Origin: Bog-159 sp049511415
GTDB lineage: Bacteria > Acidobacteriota > Terriglobia > Bryobacterales > Bryobacteraceae
Reading direction: 5' to 3'
Length of the DNA stretch: 64,000 bases
Assembly: GCA_049511415.1 (NCBI GenBank)
Contig: JBEKYC010000016.1
Location: 38,273 to 102,272 of the forward strand
Below the pieces are notes generated by a model that worked only from the letters and a program-made list of their open reading frames with translations, searched no databases and had not been told where the DNA came from. Of the stretch, positions 29,978 through 38,378 are shown in pieces (within the stretch, counting starts at the first letter, position 1; every line of letters starts with the position of its first letter). The position numbers and the translations under genes are program-made.

Positions 29978-31372
29978 ATGAGCGAATCTAGCAGCAGCAT
30001 CACTTCGCGGCGCAACTTCCTCGCTGACGCCGGGAAACTCGCGGGTGCCTCGGTTCTATCCGGAGTAGCGCTCCCGGCCGTACATGCGGCGGAGAGCGGC
30101 ACGATCCAGGTGGCCCTGGTCGGTTGCGGCGGGCGCGGCACCGGAGCGACGGAGAACGCGTTTGGTGTGGCAGGTGGCCCGTACAAAATGGTCGCCATGG
30201 CCGACGTGTTCCCGGAGAAGCTGAATAAAAGCTATGACGGGCTGAAGACCAAATACCCGGCGCGCGTGGATGTGCCCGAAGACCGCCGTTTCATCGGCTT
30301 CGATGCCTACCGCAACGCGATCGACTCTCTGCGCAAAGGTGATGTGGTCATTCTCGCCACGCCCCCGGCGTTTCGCTGGGTGCATTTCCGGTACGCCATC
30401 GACAAAGGGCTGAACGTCTTCATGGAGAAACCCGTGACGGTGGACGGGCCTACGACGCGAAGGATGATCAAGTTGGCGGAGGAAGCGTCGCAGAAAAACC
30501 TGAAGGTGGGCGTCGGCTTGATGATCCGGCACTGCCGCGCGCGGCAGGCGCTGCTCGATCGCATCCGCGACGGGCAGATCGGGGACATCATTACGCTCCG
30601 CGCCTATCGCATGGGCGGCAACGGCGGGTTCACAGGACCCGTGCCGAACGGCATAAGCGAGTTGTTGTACCAGATCCAGAGGTTCCATTCCTTCCTGTGG
30701 GCCAGCGGCGGGGTCTTCAGCGACTATTTCATCCACCAGATCGACGAGTGCTCCTGGATGAAGGGTGGCTGGCCGGTGGAAGCGCAGGCGCTGGGCGGGC
30801 GTCACTACCGCGGCGACAATGTGGATCAGAATTTCGACACGTACGCCGTGGAATATACCTTCGCGGACGGCGCCAAGCTGTTCTATGACGGCCGCGTCAT
30901 GGAAGGCTGCCACAACGAGTTCGCCAGCTACGCGCATGGCTCCAAAGGTTCGGCTGTGATTTCAACGTCGGCGCACACGCCGGGACGGACGCGGATTTAC
31001 AAAGGGCAATCGATCCCGCGGTGGGATCGCGGCCAGAAGTATCCGCCGGCCGATCCGAATCTGGTTTGGGCCTTTCCGCAACCGGAAAAGAGTCCATACG
31101 ACTGGGAATGGGATGATCTGACCGCGGCTATCCGCGAGGACAAGCCTTACAACGAAGTGAAGCGCGGCGCGGAAGCCAGCCTGGTGGCGTCCATGGGACG
31201 CATGGCGGCGCACACCGGTCAACTTGTGACCTTCGACCAGATGCTCGCGTGCGAGCACGAGTTCGCGCCGGATGTGGATAAGCTGACCATGGACGGTCCA
31301 GCGCCGCTGGTGGCCAGCGCCGGCAAGTATCCGGTGCCTCAGCCGGGGATTAACAAGACTAGGGAATATTGA
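29978..31372 (+). CDS. Gfo/Idh/MocA family oxidoreductase, Tat-exported
   Basis: A 464-residue NAD(P)-dependent oxidoreductase. The N terminus carries a twin-arginine signal (SRRNFLADAGKLAGASVLSG, about 10-29). The Rossmann motif VALVGCGGRGTGATENA (about 46-62) and the catalytic-region EKPVTVDGPTTRRM (about 151-164) follow. The C-terminal domain carries DYFIHQIDECSWMKGGWPV, where His is likely catalytic. Exported members act on sugars or glycosides in the periplasm with a tightly bound cofactor folded in the cytoplasm. A divergent symporter gene ends 4 bp away, tail to tail. Substrate unknown. Confidence 0.92.
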   Translation: MSESSSSITSRRNFLADAGKLAGASVLSGVALPAVHAAESGTIQVALVGCGGRGTGATENAFGVAGGPYKMVAMADVFPEKLNKSYDGLKTKYPARVDVPEDRRFIGFDAYRNAIDSLRKGDVVILATPPAFRWVHFRYAIDKGLNVFMEKPVTVDGPTTRRMIKLAEEASQKNLKVGVGLMIRHCRARQALLDRIRDGQIGDIITLRAYRMGGNGGFTGPVPNGISELLYQIQRFHSFLWASGGVFSDYFIHQIDECSWMKGGWPVEAQALGGRHYRGDNVDQNFDTYAVEYTFADGAKLFYDGRVMEGCHNEFASYAHGSKGSAVISTSAHTPGRTRIYKGQSIPRWDRGQKYPPADPNLVWAFPQPEKSPYDWEWDDLTAAIREDKPYNEVKRGAEASLVASMGRMAAHTGQLVTFDQMLACEHEFAPDVDKLTMDGPAPLVASAGKYPVPQPGINKTREY

Positions 31373-31375
31373 TGC

Positions 31376-33079
31376 TCAACCGGGTCCTGGAACGCTCCGC
31401 CCAGGCGAAAGATGGCTGACCGCCAATCCGGTAGCGATGACCACCACGCAGCCGATCACGTTGTACCACAGGAACGAAATTCCGGTGAACACGAACGCCG
31501 AGAAGATCGCGGCCTCGCCCGCGATCATGCCCACGAACGCACCCGTTCCTCCCACCCGCCGGAAGAAAAATGCCAGCGTGAACACGCCGAGCAGCGATCC
31601 GTAGAACAACGAACCCACGATATTCACCGCTTCGATTAGCGATCCCAGGTGGCTGCCGAATCCGGCGAACGCCACGGCATAAGCGCCCCAGAACGCCGTG
31701 GCCACCCGGGAAGCATTCAGATAATGATGGTCGGTTGCTCCCTTGCGGAAATGACGTTTGTAGAGATCGACGACCGACACGGTGGCCAGGGAATTGATTT
31801 CGCCGGAACTGGACGACATTGTGGCGGCCAGGATCACCGCGATCACCAGCCCGACAATGCCCGCCGGAAGATAGCGTGTCACGAACGAGAGAAAGATGTA
31901 GTTGGTGTCGCGGAAGCCTTTTGCGCCGCCGGTCGCCTCTATCAGGTGCGCACCATCCAGGCGTGCGGCATCCACGTCCTTCTGCGCCCGCTGGTAGCGT
32001 GCCACGGCCTCGCTTTCCGCCCGCGTGTCACCACCGTGCCGCGCCTGCACCAGCGCCAGCGCGGACTCTTTGCGGCGTGTGTTGGCCTCCTGGTAGCGCG
32101 CGGCGATCGGCTCATAGCGCGCGCGCAGTTCCGGCCCGCGGATGCGTTCGTATTCCACCCGTTGAAACACCAGCGGCGCCGGTTCGAAGATATAAAACAC
32201 GAAGACCATGGCCCCGATAAACAGAATGAAGAACTGCATCGGGATCTTGGCCATGGCGGTGAACAGCAGGCTCAACTTGCTTTGCGCGATGGACTTGCCT
32301 GTGAGATAGCGCTGCACTTGCGACTGGTCGCAGCCGAAATAGGAAAGCGCCAGGAACATGCCGCCGATCAACCCACTCCAGAGGTTGTAGCGGTCGTTCC
32401 AATCGAAGTGCGTGGTGACTGCATTGAGCTTGCCCACGGAACCGGCCAGATGCAGCGCATCCAGAAGGGTCACCTGTTTCGGCAGCAGCACGAAGATCAT
32501 CACCAGCGCCACGATCAGGCCGAAGAGGATGATGAGCATCTGCTGCACGTCGGTCCAGGTGATCGTGCGTATGCCGCCGGTCACCGTGTAAATCACCACG
32601 GTCAAGCCGATGATGAAAGTCGTCAGCCGGTCGGGCCAGCCGAAGATCACGGAAAGCACGATCGCGGGCGCGTAAAACGTGAGCCCTACGGATAGACCCC
32701 GCTGCGCCAGAAAGATCAGGCTGGCCAAGGCGCGCGTTTTGGCGTCGAAGCGGTTTTCCAGATATTCGTAAGCCGTGTAAACCTTGGCGCGATGGAAAAT
32801 CGGGACGGCGGTGGCGGAGAGCACCACCATGGCGAGCGGCATGCCGAAATAGAACTGCACGAAGCGCATGCCATCGGCATAGGATTGCCCGGTAGTTGAG
32901 ATGAAAGTGATGGCGCTGGCCTGCGTGGCCATGATGGACAGCGCCATGGCGTACCATGGCATGCTCTTGCCCGCCAGCAGGTAGCGATCTACCGTGTTGC
33001 TGCCACGGCCGCGATACAGGCCGTAAGCGATGATGGAGACCAGCGATCCGACCAGAACCACCCAATCGAGAGGTCTCAT
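31376..33079 (-). CDS. Sodium:solute symporter (SSS family)
   Basis: A Na+-coupled transporter of 567 residues, with about 13 membrane helices. The start at 33079 (MRPLDWVVLVGSLVSIIAYG) overlaps the stop of the small upstream gene. Family motifs include YLLAGKSMPWYAMALSIMAT, WPDRLTTFIIGLTVVIYTVT and ITWTDVQQMLIILFGLIVAL. An unusual soluble insert of about 80 residues rich in Arg/Ala/Glu (ARYEPIAARYQEANTRRKES and QARHGGDTRAESEAVARYQR) sits between transmembrane segments after residue 300, and the sequence then resumes with YIFLSFVTRYLPAGIVGLVI. It is convergent with the exported oxidoreductase. The substrate (probably a sugar or organic acid) is unknown. Confidence 0.92.
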   Translation of the reverse strand: MRPLDWVVLVGSLVSIIAYGLYRGRGSNTVDRYLLAGKSMPWYAMALSIMATQASAITFISTTGQSYADGMRFVQFYFGMPLAMVVLSATAVPIFHRAKVYTAYEYLENRFDAKTRALASLIFLAQRGLSVGLTFYAPAIVLSVIFGWPDRLTTFIIGLTVVIYTVTGGIRTITWTDVQQMLIILFGLIVALVMIFVLLPKQVTLLDALHLAGSVGKLNAVTTHFDWNDRYNLWSGLIGGMFLALSYFGCDQSQVQRYLTGKSIAQSKLSLLFTAMAKIPMQFFILFIGAMVFVFYIFEPAPLVFQRVEYERIRGPELRARYEPIAARYQEANTRRKESALALVQARHGGDTRAESEAVARYQRAQKDVDAARLDGAHLIEATGGAKGFRDTNYIFLSFVTRYLPAGIVGLVIAVILAATMSSSSGEINSLATVSVVDLYKRHFRKGATDHHYLNASRVATAFWGAYAVAFAGFGSHLGSLIEAVNIVGSLFYGSLLGVFTLAFFFRRVGGTGAFVGMIAGEAAIFSAFVFTGISFLWYNVIGCVVVIATGLAVSHLSPGRSVPGPG

Positions 33080-33213
33080 GAAAACGCGCGGGTGAACACG
33101 TAACAGAGTGTGATCAGGAACATGAGGTAGATGACAACAGCGGCGTAGACGAGCCGCCACGTGCCCAGAAACGGCGGCGGCTCATCCCGCATTTCGCGCG
33201 TATCGGAAGGCAT
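33076..33213 (-). CDS. 45-residue single-helix membrane protein paired with the symporter
   Basis: A 45-codon gene: ATG at 33213 reads MPSDTREMRDEPPPFLGTWR and then one hydrophobic helix (LVYAAVVIYLMFLITLCYVF) before TRAFS and stop. Its TGA overlaps the ATG of the symporter in the form ATGA, which implies translational coupling. I judge it real because of the exact overlap, the clear topology and codon use like its neighbours; no homolog was searched for. A small accessory subunit of the transporter is the likely role (inference by analogy with other SSS-linked small proteins). Confidence 0.75.
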   Translation of the reverse strand: MPSDTREMRDEPPPFLGTWRLVYAAVVIYLMFLITLCYVFTRAFS

Positions 33214-33234
33214 AGGTGGAGTTTAGCATGGGCC

Positions 33235-34041
33235 TTATCCGGCCAATTCGCCAGTCACTAACTCACCACGCAACACCGTCACCGCCTGGCCGCCCAGAAA
33301 CACGCGATCCCCCGCGACGCGCACGCGCACGACGCCTCCACGGGGCGACGCTTGATACGCGGTCATCTCGGTCTTACCCAGCCGCCGGCTCCAGTATGGC
33401 GCCAGGCAGACGTGCGAGGATCCGGTGACCGGATCCTCGTCGACGCCGGCGCCAGGAGCGAAGAAGCGGGAGATGAAGTCGAATTCCGCAGCGTCGGAAC
33501 GCGCCGTCACGATGACGCCGCGCACGGGTAGTTTTCGCAGCGCGGAGTGATCCGGCTTTAAACCCCGCAAAGCTTCAGCGGACTCGACCTCGACCAGGTA
33601 GTCGAACTGGTTGCGCCCCACATAGACCGGAGCCATTCCCAACGCCGCCGCCAGCCCTTCCGGGGCTTCCGTGGCCTGCTCCGCCTTGGCCGGAAAATCC
33701 ATTTCGATCCAATGGCGTTTGCGTTCCGCCAGCAGCAGTCCGCTGCGGGTGTGAAAACGCGCCTGCGCGTCGACCGCCAGCCGGCCTTCTTCCCAGAGCA
33801 CGTGCGCGCTCGCCAGCGTGGCATGGCCGCACAGATCCACTTCCACGGCCGGAGTAAACCAGCGCAGATTATAGCCGCCATCCTGCGGAACCAGGAAGGC
33901 CGTTTCCGAAAGGTTCATCTCGCGCGCTACGTCGCGCATCCAGCTTTCCGGGGGCGCCTCCGGCAAGATGCAGACGGCCGCCGGATTCCCGGCGAACGGC
34001 CGCGCGGTAAATGCGTCGACTTGGGTGATCACAATGCCCAT
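33235..34041 (-). CDS. PhzF family isomerase-like protein
   Basis: A 268-residue member of the PhzF/diaminopimelate-epimerase fold. The N-terminal half begins ITQVDAFTARPFAGNPAAVC and contains MNLSETAFLVP, with the conserved catalytic Glu (about 45) and RWFTPAVEVDLCGHATLASA (about 59-78). The second half has FFAPGAGVDEDPVTGSSHVC. The function is isomerisation or hydrogen transfer on small acids; phenazine synthesis itself is not implied because no other phz genes are near. Leftward, upstream of the symporter pair, with a 21-bp gap to the 45-aa gene. Confidence 0.93.
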   Translation of the reverse strand: MGIVITQVDAFTARPFAGNPAAVCILPEAPPESWMRDVAREMNLSETAFLVPQDGGYNLRWFTPAVEVDLCGHATLASAHVLWEEGRLAVDAQARFHTRSGLLLAERKRHWIEMDFPAKAEQATEAPEGLAAALGMAPVYVGRNQFDYLVEVESAEALRGLKPDHSALRKLPVRGVIVTARSDAAEFDFISRFFAPGAGVDEDPVTGSSHVCLAPYWSRRLGKTEMTAYQASPRGGVVRVRVAGDRVFLGGQAVTVLRGELVTGELAG

Positions 34042-34080
34042 AAGCTTCTCGATTGGATGCGCGAGGAGGGCTTTGGGCTT

Positions 34081-34899
34081 CTACAAAACGTCCGCGAACC
34101 CCCGCTTCATATGGCGGAAGAATAGCCCGCCCAATAGAAATGTGGCGAGCGCGAACAGCGTCATGGTCAACAGTTCGTCCGGCCTCGGCCACTGCCCTGA
34201 CAAGAGCAATTCGCGATAAGCGCGCACCAGGTATGCCAGCGGATTTCCGGCCAGCAGGAATCGCAGACGGGCGGGAAACTGCTGTTCGGTAATGAAAATC
34301 GGCGTCAGCCAGAACCAGAACGTCAGAATCACGGTGAGGACTTGCGCGGTATCCCGCAGGTAAACTTGCAGGCTCGCCAGAATCCATCCCAGGCCTACCG
34401 CGAACAAGCCGGCCAGCAGCATATAAAAGGGCAATAACACCAGACCCGCGCTGATCTGGTTGAGCCAGATGCCTACGGCGGCTACTGCCAGTGCCAGCGC
34501 GATCAGATGGCTCACCAGCGACGAGAGGAAGATCGAAACGGGCACCATCTCGGCCGGAAAGACCGTCTTGGTAATCAGGCTGGCCTGCTCCACCAAGCTC
34601 GACGCCGACCGTTGCACGGTTTCGCTGAAGAGCAGCCACGGCAGCATACCGGCGAACAGGAACAGTGGATAGTTGTCGGTCACTTCGCCCGCCGGCATCT
34701 TCTGGTGCAGGCAGATACTGAAAACAAAAGTCCAACTGGCCAACAGCACTAATGGATGGATCACGCCCCAGATCCAGCCTACGGCCGAACCGACGAAGCG
34801 CTGCTCGAAATCGCGCCGCACGAGCTGGAAAAGCAGGCTGCGCCTTTCCACCAGGTTCTGCAGGAACAGTGCACCGGGAATGCGAAAGGAATGCGCCAA
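34081..34899 (-). CDS. ABC-2 type (polysaccharide/LPS export-like) permease
   Basis: A six-helix permease of about 272 residues like Wzm/KpsM/TagG. Signature regions are VRRDFEQRFVGSAVGWIWGV (about residues 23-42 from this start), FLFAGMLPWLLFSETVQRSA, ASSLVEQASLITKTVFPAEM and the C-terminal LLAGNPLAYLVRAYRELLLS. It would export a polysaccharide or LPS O-chain with an ATPase partner, but no ATPase gene is adjacent. The frame stays open to 34968 inside the upstream gene; I chose the TTG at 34899, which avoids that overlap, but the start is uncertain. It lies just downstream of the MerR-TPR gene. Confidence 0.85.
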   Translation of the reverse strand: MAHSFRIPGALFLQNLVERRSLLFQLVRRDFEQRFVGSAVGWIWGVIHPLVLLASWTFVFSICLHQKMPAGEVTDNYPLFLFAGMLPWLLFSETVQRSASSLVEQASLITKTVFPAEMVPVSIFLSSLVSHLIALALAVAAVGIWLNQISAGLVLLPFYMLLAGLFAVGLGWILASLQVYLRDTAQVLTVILTFWFWLTPIFITEQQFPARLRFLLAGNPLAYLVRAYRELLLSGQWPRPDELLTMTLFALATFLLGGLFFRHMKRGFADVL

Positions 34900-34910
34900 A
34901 GAAAACGGTA

Positions 34911-35807
34911 TCAGGAAAGCAGCGCCACGCGCAGTTTCTCCAACTGGCGGCGCGCGATTTCGGCCCAATTTCCGGTGTTATCGATCTTCAAATACGCCTT
35001 CCAGTGATGCACCGCCTTCAGCATGTCGTTCCGCCGTTCACACAGCAGTGCGAGGTTGAAATGCGCGTCCGCATAACGCGGATTGATACGCAGGGCCGAT
35101 TCGTAGCAGCGATGCGCCGTGGTTAGATCGCCGCGCTCATCGTAAAGATTGCCCAGATTGAAGTGCGCCAAGGCATAGTTGGGATCGGCCTCCAGAGCGC
35201 GCACATAGTAGCTCTCCGCTTCCTTGAATTGGCGTAAGCGGTAATGAATGGTCCCCAGGTTCACCAGGGCGCCGGCCGCTTGCGGGTTGCATTCGATCGC
35301 CTCCAGATAGGCCTGGACGGCCTCGTCTACGGGAGCGCCCACCTCTTCCAGGTACAGCCCTTTCTGAAACCAGGTTTCGGAATCCCGCTCGCGCAGGGCC
35401 GGATCCGGGGCCTGCTGCTTTTGCGGCTGCATGGGCTTCACGCTGGCTAGTTCGGCGGTGTCGAAATCGAAGAGGATTTGGCCCGTCAGCGCCTCCATTT
35501 TTTGGCCGGCCACGCGCACGGCGATGTGCCTGCCGTCCGAAAAAATCTTCAGCTCGGCCAGTGGATCGCGCACTTCGGACAGCTTCCGCTTCAAAGAGTC
35601 GAGGGCGCGCCCGATCTTTTGCAGCGGAATGCGCCGCGCCCGCAGTTCGGCGATACTGCGCAGCGCGATCAGGTCGCGAAAGGAATATTCCACAGCCGGC
35701 GGCGCCAGGCCCAGACGCTCCCAGTTCTGCAACTGCCGCTCGGAAAGATGCAGCATCCGTCGCACCTCGTCGCGTTGATATTGCTGCTTTGGCGCGGTTG
35801 CGGGCAC
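34911..35807 (-). CDS. MerR-like HTH fused to TPR repeats
   Basis: A 298-residue protein. Residues about 8-70 form a MerR-type winged HTH (YQRDEVRRMLHLSERQLQNW, ERLGLAPPAVEYSFRDLIAL, RARRIPLQKIGRALDSLKRK). A middle domain (about 82-125) reads like the SPIRO/DUF segment of such proteins. Residues about 140-290 are four or more TPRs (AVQAYLEAIECNPQAAGALV, YVRALEADPNYALAHFNLGN, YESALRINPRYADAHFNLAL). It probably binds DNA and senses a partner through the TPR part. It lies just before the ABC-2 permease gene, in the same direction. Target genes unknown. Confidence 0.85.
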   Translation of the reverse strand: MPATAPKQQYQRDEVRRMLHLSERQLQNWERLGLAPPAVEYSFRDLIALRSIAELRARRIPLQKIGRALDSLKRKLSEVRDPLAELKIFSDGRHIAVRVAGQKMEALTGQILFDFDTAELASVKPMQPQKQQAPDPALRERDSETWFQKGLYLEEVGAPVDEAVQAYLEAIECNPQAAGALVNLGTIHYRLRQFKEAESYYVRALEADPNYALAHFNLGNLYDERGDLTTAHRCYESALRINPRYADAHFNLALLCERRNDMLKAVHHWKAYLKIDNTGNWAEIARRQLEKLRVALLS

Positions 35808-35834
35808 GTTGGGAGTTTAGCACGAAGCAGCGTT

Positions 35835-36824
35835 TCAGGACTCGCTGTACAGGCCCATCCGGCGCTTCACCAGATCGACCGTGGAATCCGCAATGGGCCG
35901 CACGCGCGCGGCGCCTTCGCGCAGAACGCCGGGGATGTAATCGGGGTCCGCCATCATTTCGCGATAACGCCTCTGAAAAGGCTCCAACTGCGAAATGGTC
36001 ATCTCGGCCACCTGCTTCTTCAGGTCGCCGTAGCGCATGCCGCTGAAGTGCGCGCGCATCTGTTCGTTGGTCCACCCGGCGAATGCCTGGAAGATGTTGA
36101 GCAGGTTGGCGACGCCGTCACCCAGATCTTCAAAATCCACGGCGGGACTGGAATCCGTGGTGGCGCGCATGATGGTCTTGCGGATGCGATCGGGTGGGTC
36201 GAGCAGGGCCACGGCGTGGTTGGCGCCGGTAGCCGATTTGCTCATCTTGGCGGTGGGATCGTCCAGGCCCATGATGCGTGCGCCTACGCCCGGCAGGCTG
36301 GTGGCGGGCATCACAAAGGTGTCGCCATACAGCGAATTGAAGCGCTGTGCGATGTCGCGCGTGAGTTCCAGGTGCTGCGCCTGGTCCTCCCCAACCGGCA
36401 CCGCGGCTGCCTGGTAGAGCAGAATGTCGGCCGCCATCAGGCACGGATATTGCAGCAGGCCATCGCCCACCGACTCCTGTTTGGCGGCTTTGGCTTTGTA
36501 TTGCGTCATGCGCTCCAGCCAGCCGACCGGGGTCACGCAAGTCAGCATCCAGGCCAGTTCCGCATGGGCCGGCACGGCCGATTGCACCATGATGCTGGAT
36601 TGCGCGGGATCGATGCCCGCTGCCAGGTATAGCCCGGTGATTTCCAGAATTTTGGTGCGCAGTTCGCCGGGATCCTGATAAACCGTAACGGCATGCAGAT
36701 CCACGATGCAGAAGATGCAATCGTAGTCCGCCTGTACGCGCACCCAATTCTTCAACGCGCCCAGGTAGTTGCCGATGTGAAGATTCCCGGATGGCTGCAT
36801 TCCGGAGAAGACTCGTGCTCTCAT
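35835..36824 (-). CDS. trpS: Tryptophanyl-tRNA synthetase
   Basis: A 329-residue class I synthetase that charges tRNA-Trp. HIGH-like motif PSGNLHIGNYLG (HIGN, residues 16-19) and KMSKS-motif AKMSKSATGAN (about 192-202) are present; the GEDQAQHLELTRDIAQRFN segment (about 145-163) is typical for TrpRS. The length is normal. Start at ATG 36824. That codon overlaps by 2 bp the ATG of the divergent methyltransferase gene, so the two promoters must lie in each other's coding or start region, unless the methyltransferase really starts later. Confidence 0.97.
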   Translation of the reverse strand: MRARVFSGMQPSGNLHIGNYLGALKNWVRVQADYDCIFCIVDLHAVTVYQDPGELRTKILEITGLYLAAGIDPAQSSIMVQSAVPAHAELAWMLTCVTPVGWLERMTQYKAKAAKQESVGDGLLQYPCLMAADILLYQAAAVPVGEDQAQHLELTRDIAQRFNSLYGDTFVMPATSLPGVGARIMGLDDPTAKMSKSATGANHAVALLDPPDRIRKTIMRATTDSSPAVDFEDLGDGVANLLNIFQAFAGWTNEQMRAHFSGMRYGDLKKQVAEMTISQLEPFQRRYREMMADPDYIPGVLREGAARVRPIADSTVDLVKRRMGLYSES

Positions 36825-38055
36825 GGTAGGTGAGTTCGAAGGAGTAATTTCTATCCTAAGCGATTTCGAGATTACAGTGGAAAAGATGGTCTACGGCGGC
36901 GAGGGTTTGGGCCGTCTGGATGGCCGCGCGGTTTTGACGCCGTTTGTGCTGCCTGGTGAACGGGTGCACGTGCGGGGCCTCTCGGAGAAGCCCGGCCTGT
37001 TGCGGGCCGGGTTGCTGGACGTCCGCGCCGCCGCGCCGGAACGGGTGGCGCCGCCGTGCCCTTACTTCGCGCGCTGCGGCGGATGCCACTATCAACATGC
37101 GCCGTACACTCTGCAGCTTGCCATAAAGCGGGGCATTCTGGAGGATCAACTCCGCCGCATCGGCAAAATCGAGCCGCCAGCGGAAATCGGCGTGGTGGCG
37201 GGCGAGCCGTGGGGCTATCGCAATCGCGTTCAATTGCATATAGCGGGCCGCGAGTTGGGATACCGCGAGGCGCAATCGCGCAAGCTGTGCGCGATCGAGA
37301 CCTGTCCCATCGCATCACCAGCCATTGGACGCGCCATTTCCGCGTTGCGCGGGATGCTGCAAGACGCAAAATGGCCCGGCTTTGTGCGGTCCATCGAGCT
37401 GTTCACCAATGAAACGGATATGCAGCTCAACGTTCTGGAGACGGACCGGCCGGTGGCCCGGCGATTCTTCGACTGGTGCGCGGAACGGACGCCGGGACTG
37501 GTGGCGGGTCCGCTGGACTATCAGGCCGCCGGATACACGTGGCGCGTCAGCGGCGGCGCGTTCTTTCAGGTGAACCGGTTTCTGATTGACGCGCTGGTCG
37601 ACACGGCCATGGCTGGCGCCGAAGGCGGAACAGCCCTTGACCTATACGCGGGTGTAGGGCTGTTCTCGGCCCCGCTGGCGCGGCGTTTCACGTCCGTGAC
37701 CGCCGTGGAGTCCAGCCACCGGGCGGCCGGCGATTTGCAGTTCAACATGGAACGCGCCGGGCTTCCGGTTCGCGTGGAGCGGGCGAATGTAGAAGATTGG
37801 GTGGAGCAATTGGAAACTCGCCCAGATTTCGTTCTGATGGACCCGCCCCGCGCTGGGATCGGCAAACGCGTGGTCGAGCGCATCGCGCATCTCCGCGTCC
37901 CGCGACTGGTTATCGTGTCCTGCGATCCGGCGACGCTGGCTCGTGATCTCGCTGGTCTGATCGCTGCCGGCTATCGTTTGGAACGGTTAACCCTGGTCGA
38001 CTTGTTTCCGCAAACGTATCATTTGGAGACTATAGCTTTCATGGTGGCGGCGTGA
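36823..38055 (+). CDS. 23S rRNA (uracil-C5)-methyltransferase-type RlmD/TrmA enzyme
   Basis: A 410-residue SAM-dependent RNA m5U methyltransferase. A TRAM-like N terminus (EITVEKMVYGGEGLGRLDGR) precedes the Fe-S site CPYFARCGGCHYQH (Cys79, Cys85, Cys88, with a fourth Cys in AIETCPIA). The Rossmann SAM site is ALDLYAGVGLFSAPLARRFT, and the motif FVLMDPPRAGIGKRVVERIA and catalytic VIVSCDPATLARDLAGL follow. It would methylate a uracil in 23S rRNA or tRNA. The ATG at 36823 overlaps the divergent trpS start; a later start is possible but no better site with a strong ribosome signal was found (AAGGAG lies at 36839-36844). Confidence 0.9.
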   Translation: MVGEFEGVISILSDFEITVEKMVYGGEGLGRLDGRAVLTPFVLPGERVHVRGLSEKPGLLRAGLLDVRAAAPERVAPPCPYFARCGGCHYQHAPYTLQLAIKRGILEDQLRRIGKIEPPAEIGVVAGEPWGYRNRVQLHIAGRELGYREAQSRKLCAIETCPIASPAIGRAISALRGMLQDAKWPGFVRSIELFTNETDMQLNVLETDRPVARRFFDWCAERTPGLVAGPLDYQAAGYTWRVSGGAFFQVNRFLIDALVDTAMAGAEGGTALDLYAGVGLFSAPLARRFTSVTAVESSHRAAGDLQFNMERAGLPVRVERANVEDWVEQLETRPDFVLMDPPRAGIGKRVVERIAHLRVPRLVIVSCDPATLARDLAGLIAAGYRLERLTLVDLFPQTYHLETIAFMVAA

Positions 38056-38369
38056 AGGCGACCCGGCTCTTACTGGCTTGCCCAGTTTGCCAATCGCCAG
38101 ATGTGTTCTATAGTTGCACGCCTAACTGCTGTTTTAACCATGTATGCAGCGATTGCGGCGCGACCTTCGAACCGGTGACGCACCTGACCGGCGGCACGCA
38201 AGGCGGCGTGGAGCCGCCCGAGCCATTGCCGGATGCTTCCGATCCAACGGCCGCCTGCGCTAAGTGCGACTCGACGGCTGTCTACGTGCTGCCGGACAAC
38301 CGTCTAGTGTGCGCCAAGTGCGGATCGTTGCTGGAACTGGAGATCACCGAAATCGCGCCCAGCCAGTGA
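38052..38369 (+). CDS. Small protein with two zinc-ribbon cysteine pairs
   Basis: A 105-residue cytoplasmic protein starting GTG 38052, with start and stop of the preceding gene overlapping (GTGA). Residues 10-35 hold CPVC-x(7)-C and CSDC; residues about 70-90 hold CAKC and CAKC. This gives two Cys4-type zinc ribbons. The linking part is Pro- and Glu-rich. The overlap implies translational coupling with the RNA methyltransferase, so a role in RNA or ribosome biology is plausible. I do not recognise the family name. Confidence 0.7.
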   Translation: MKATRLLLACPVCQSPDVFYSCTPNCCFNHVCSDCGATFEPVTHLTGGTQGGVEPPEPLPDASDPTAACAKCDSTAVYVLPDNRLVCAKCGSLLELEITEIAPSQ

Positions 38370-38378
38370 AGGGCGCTT

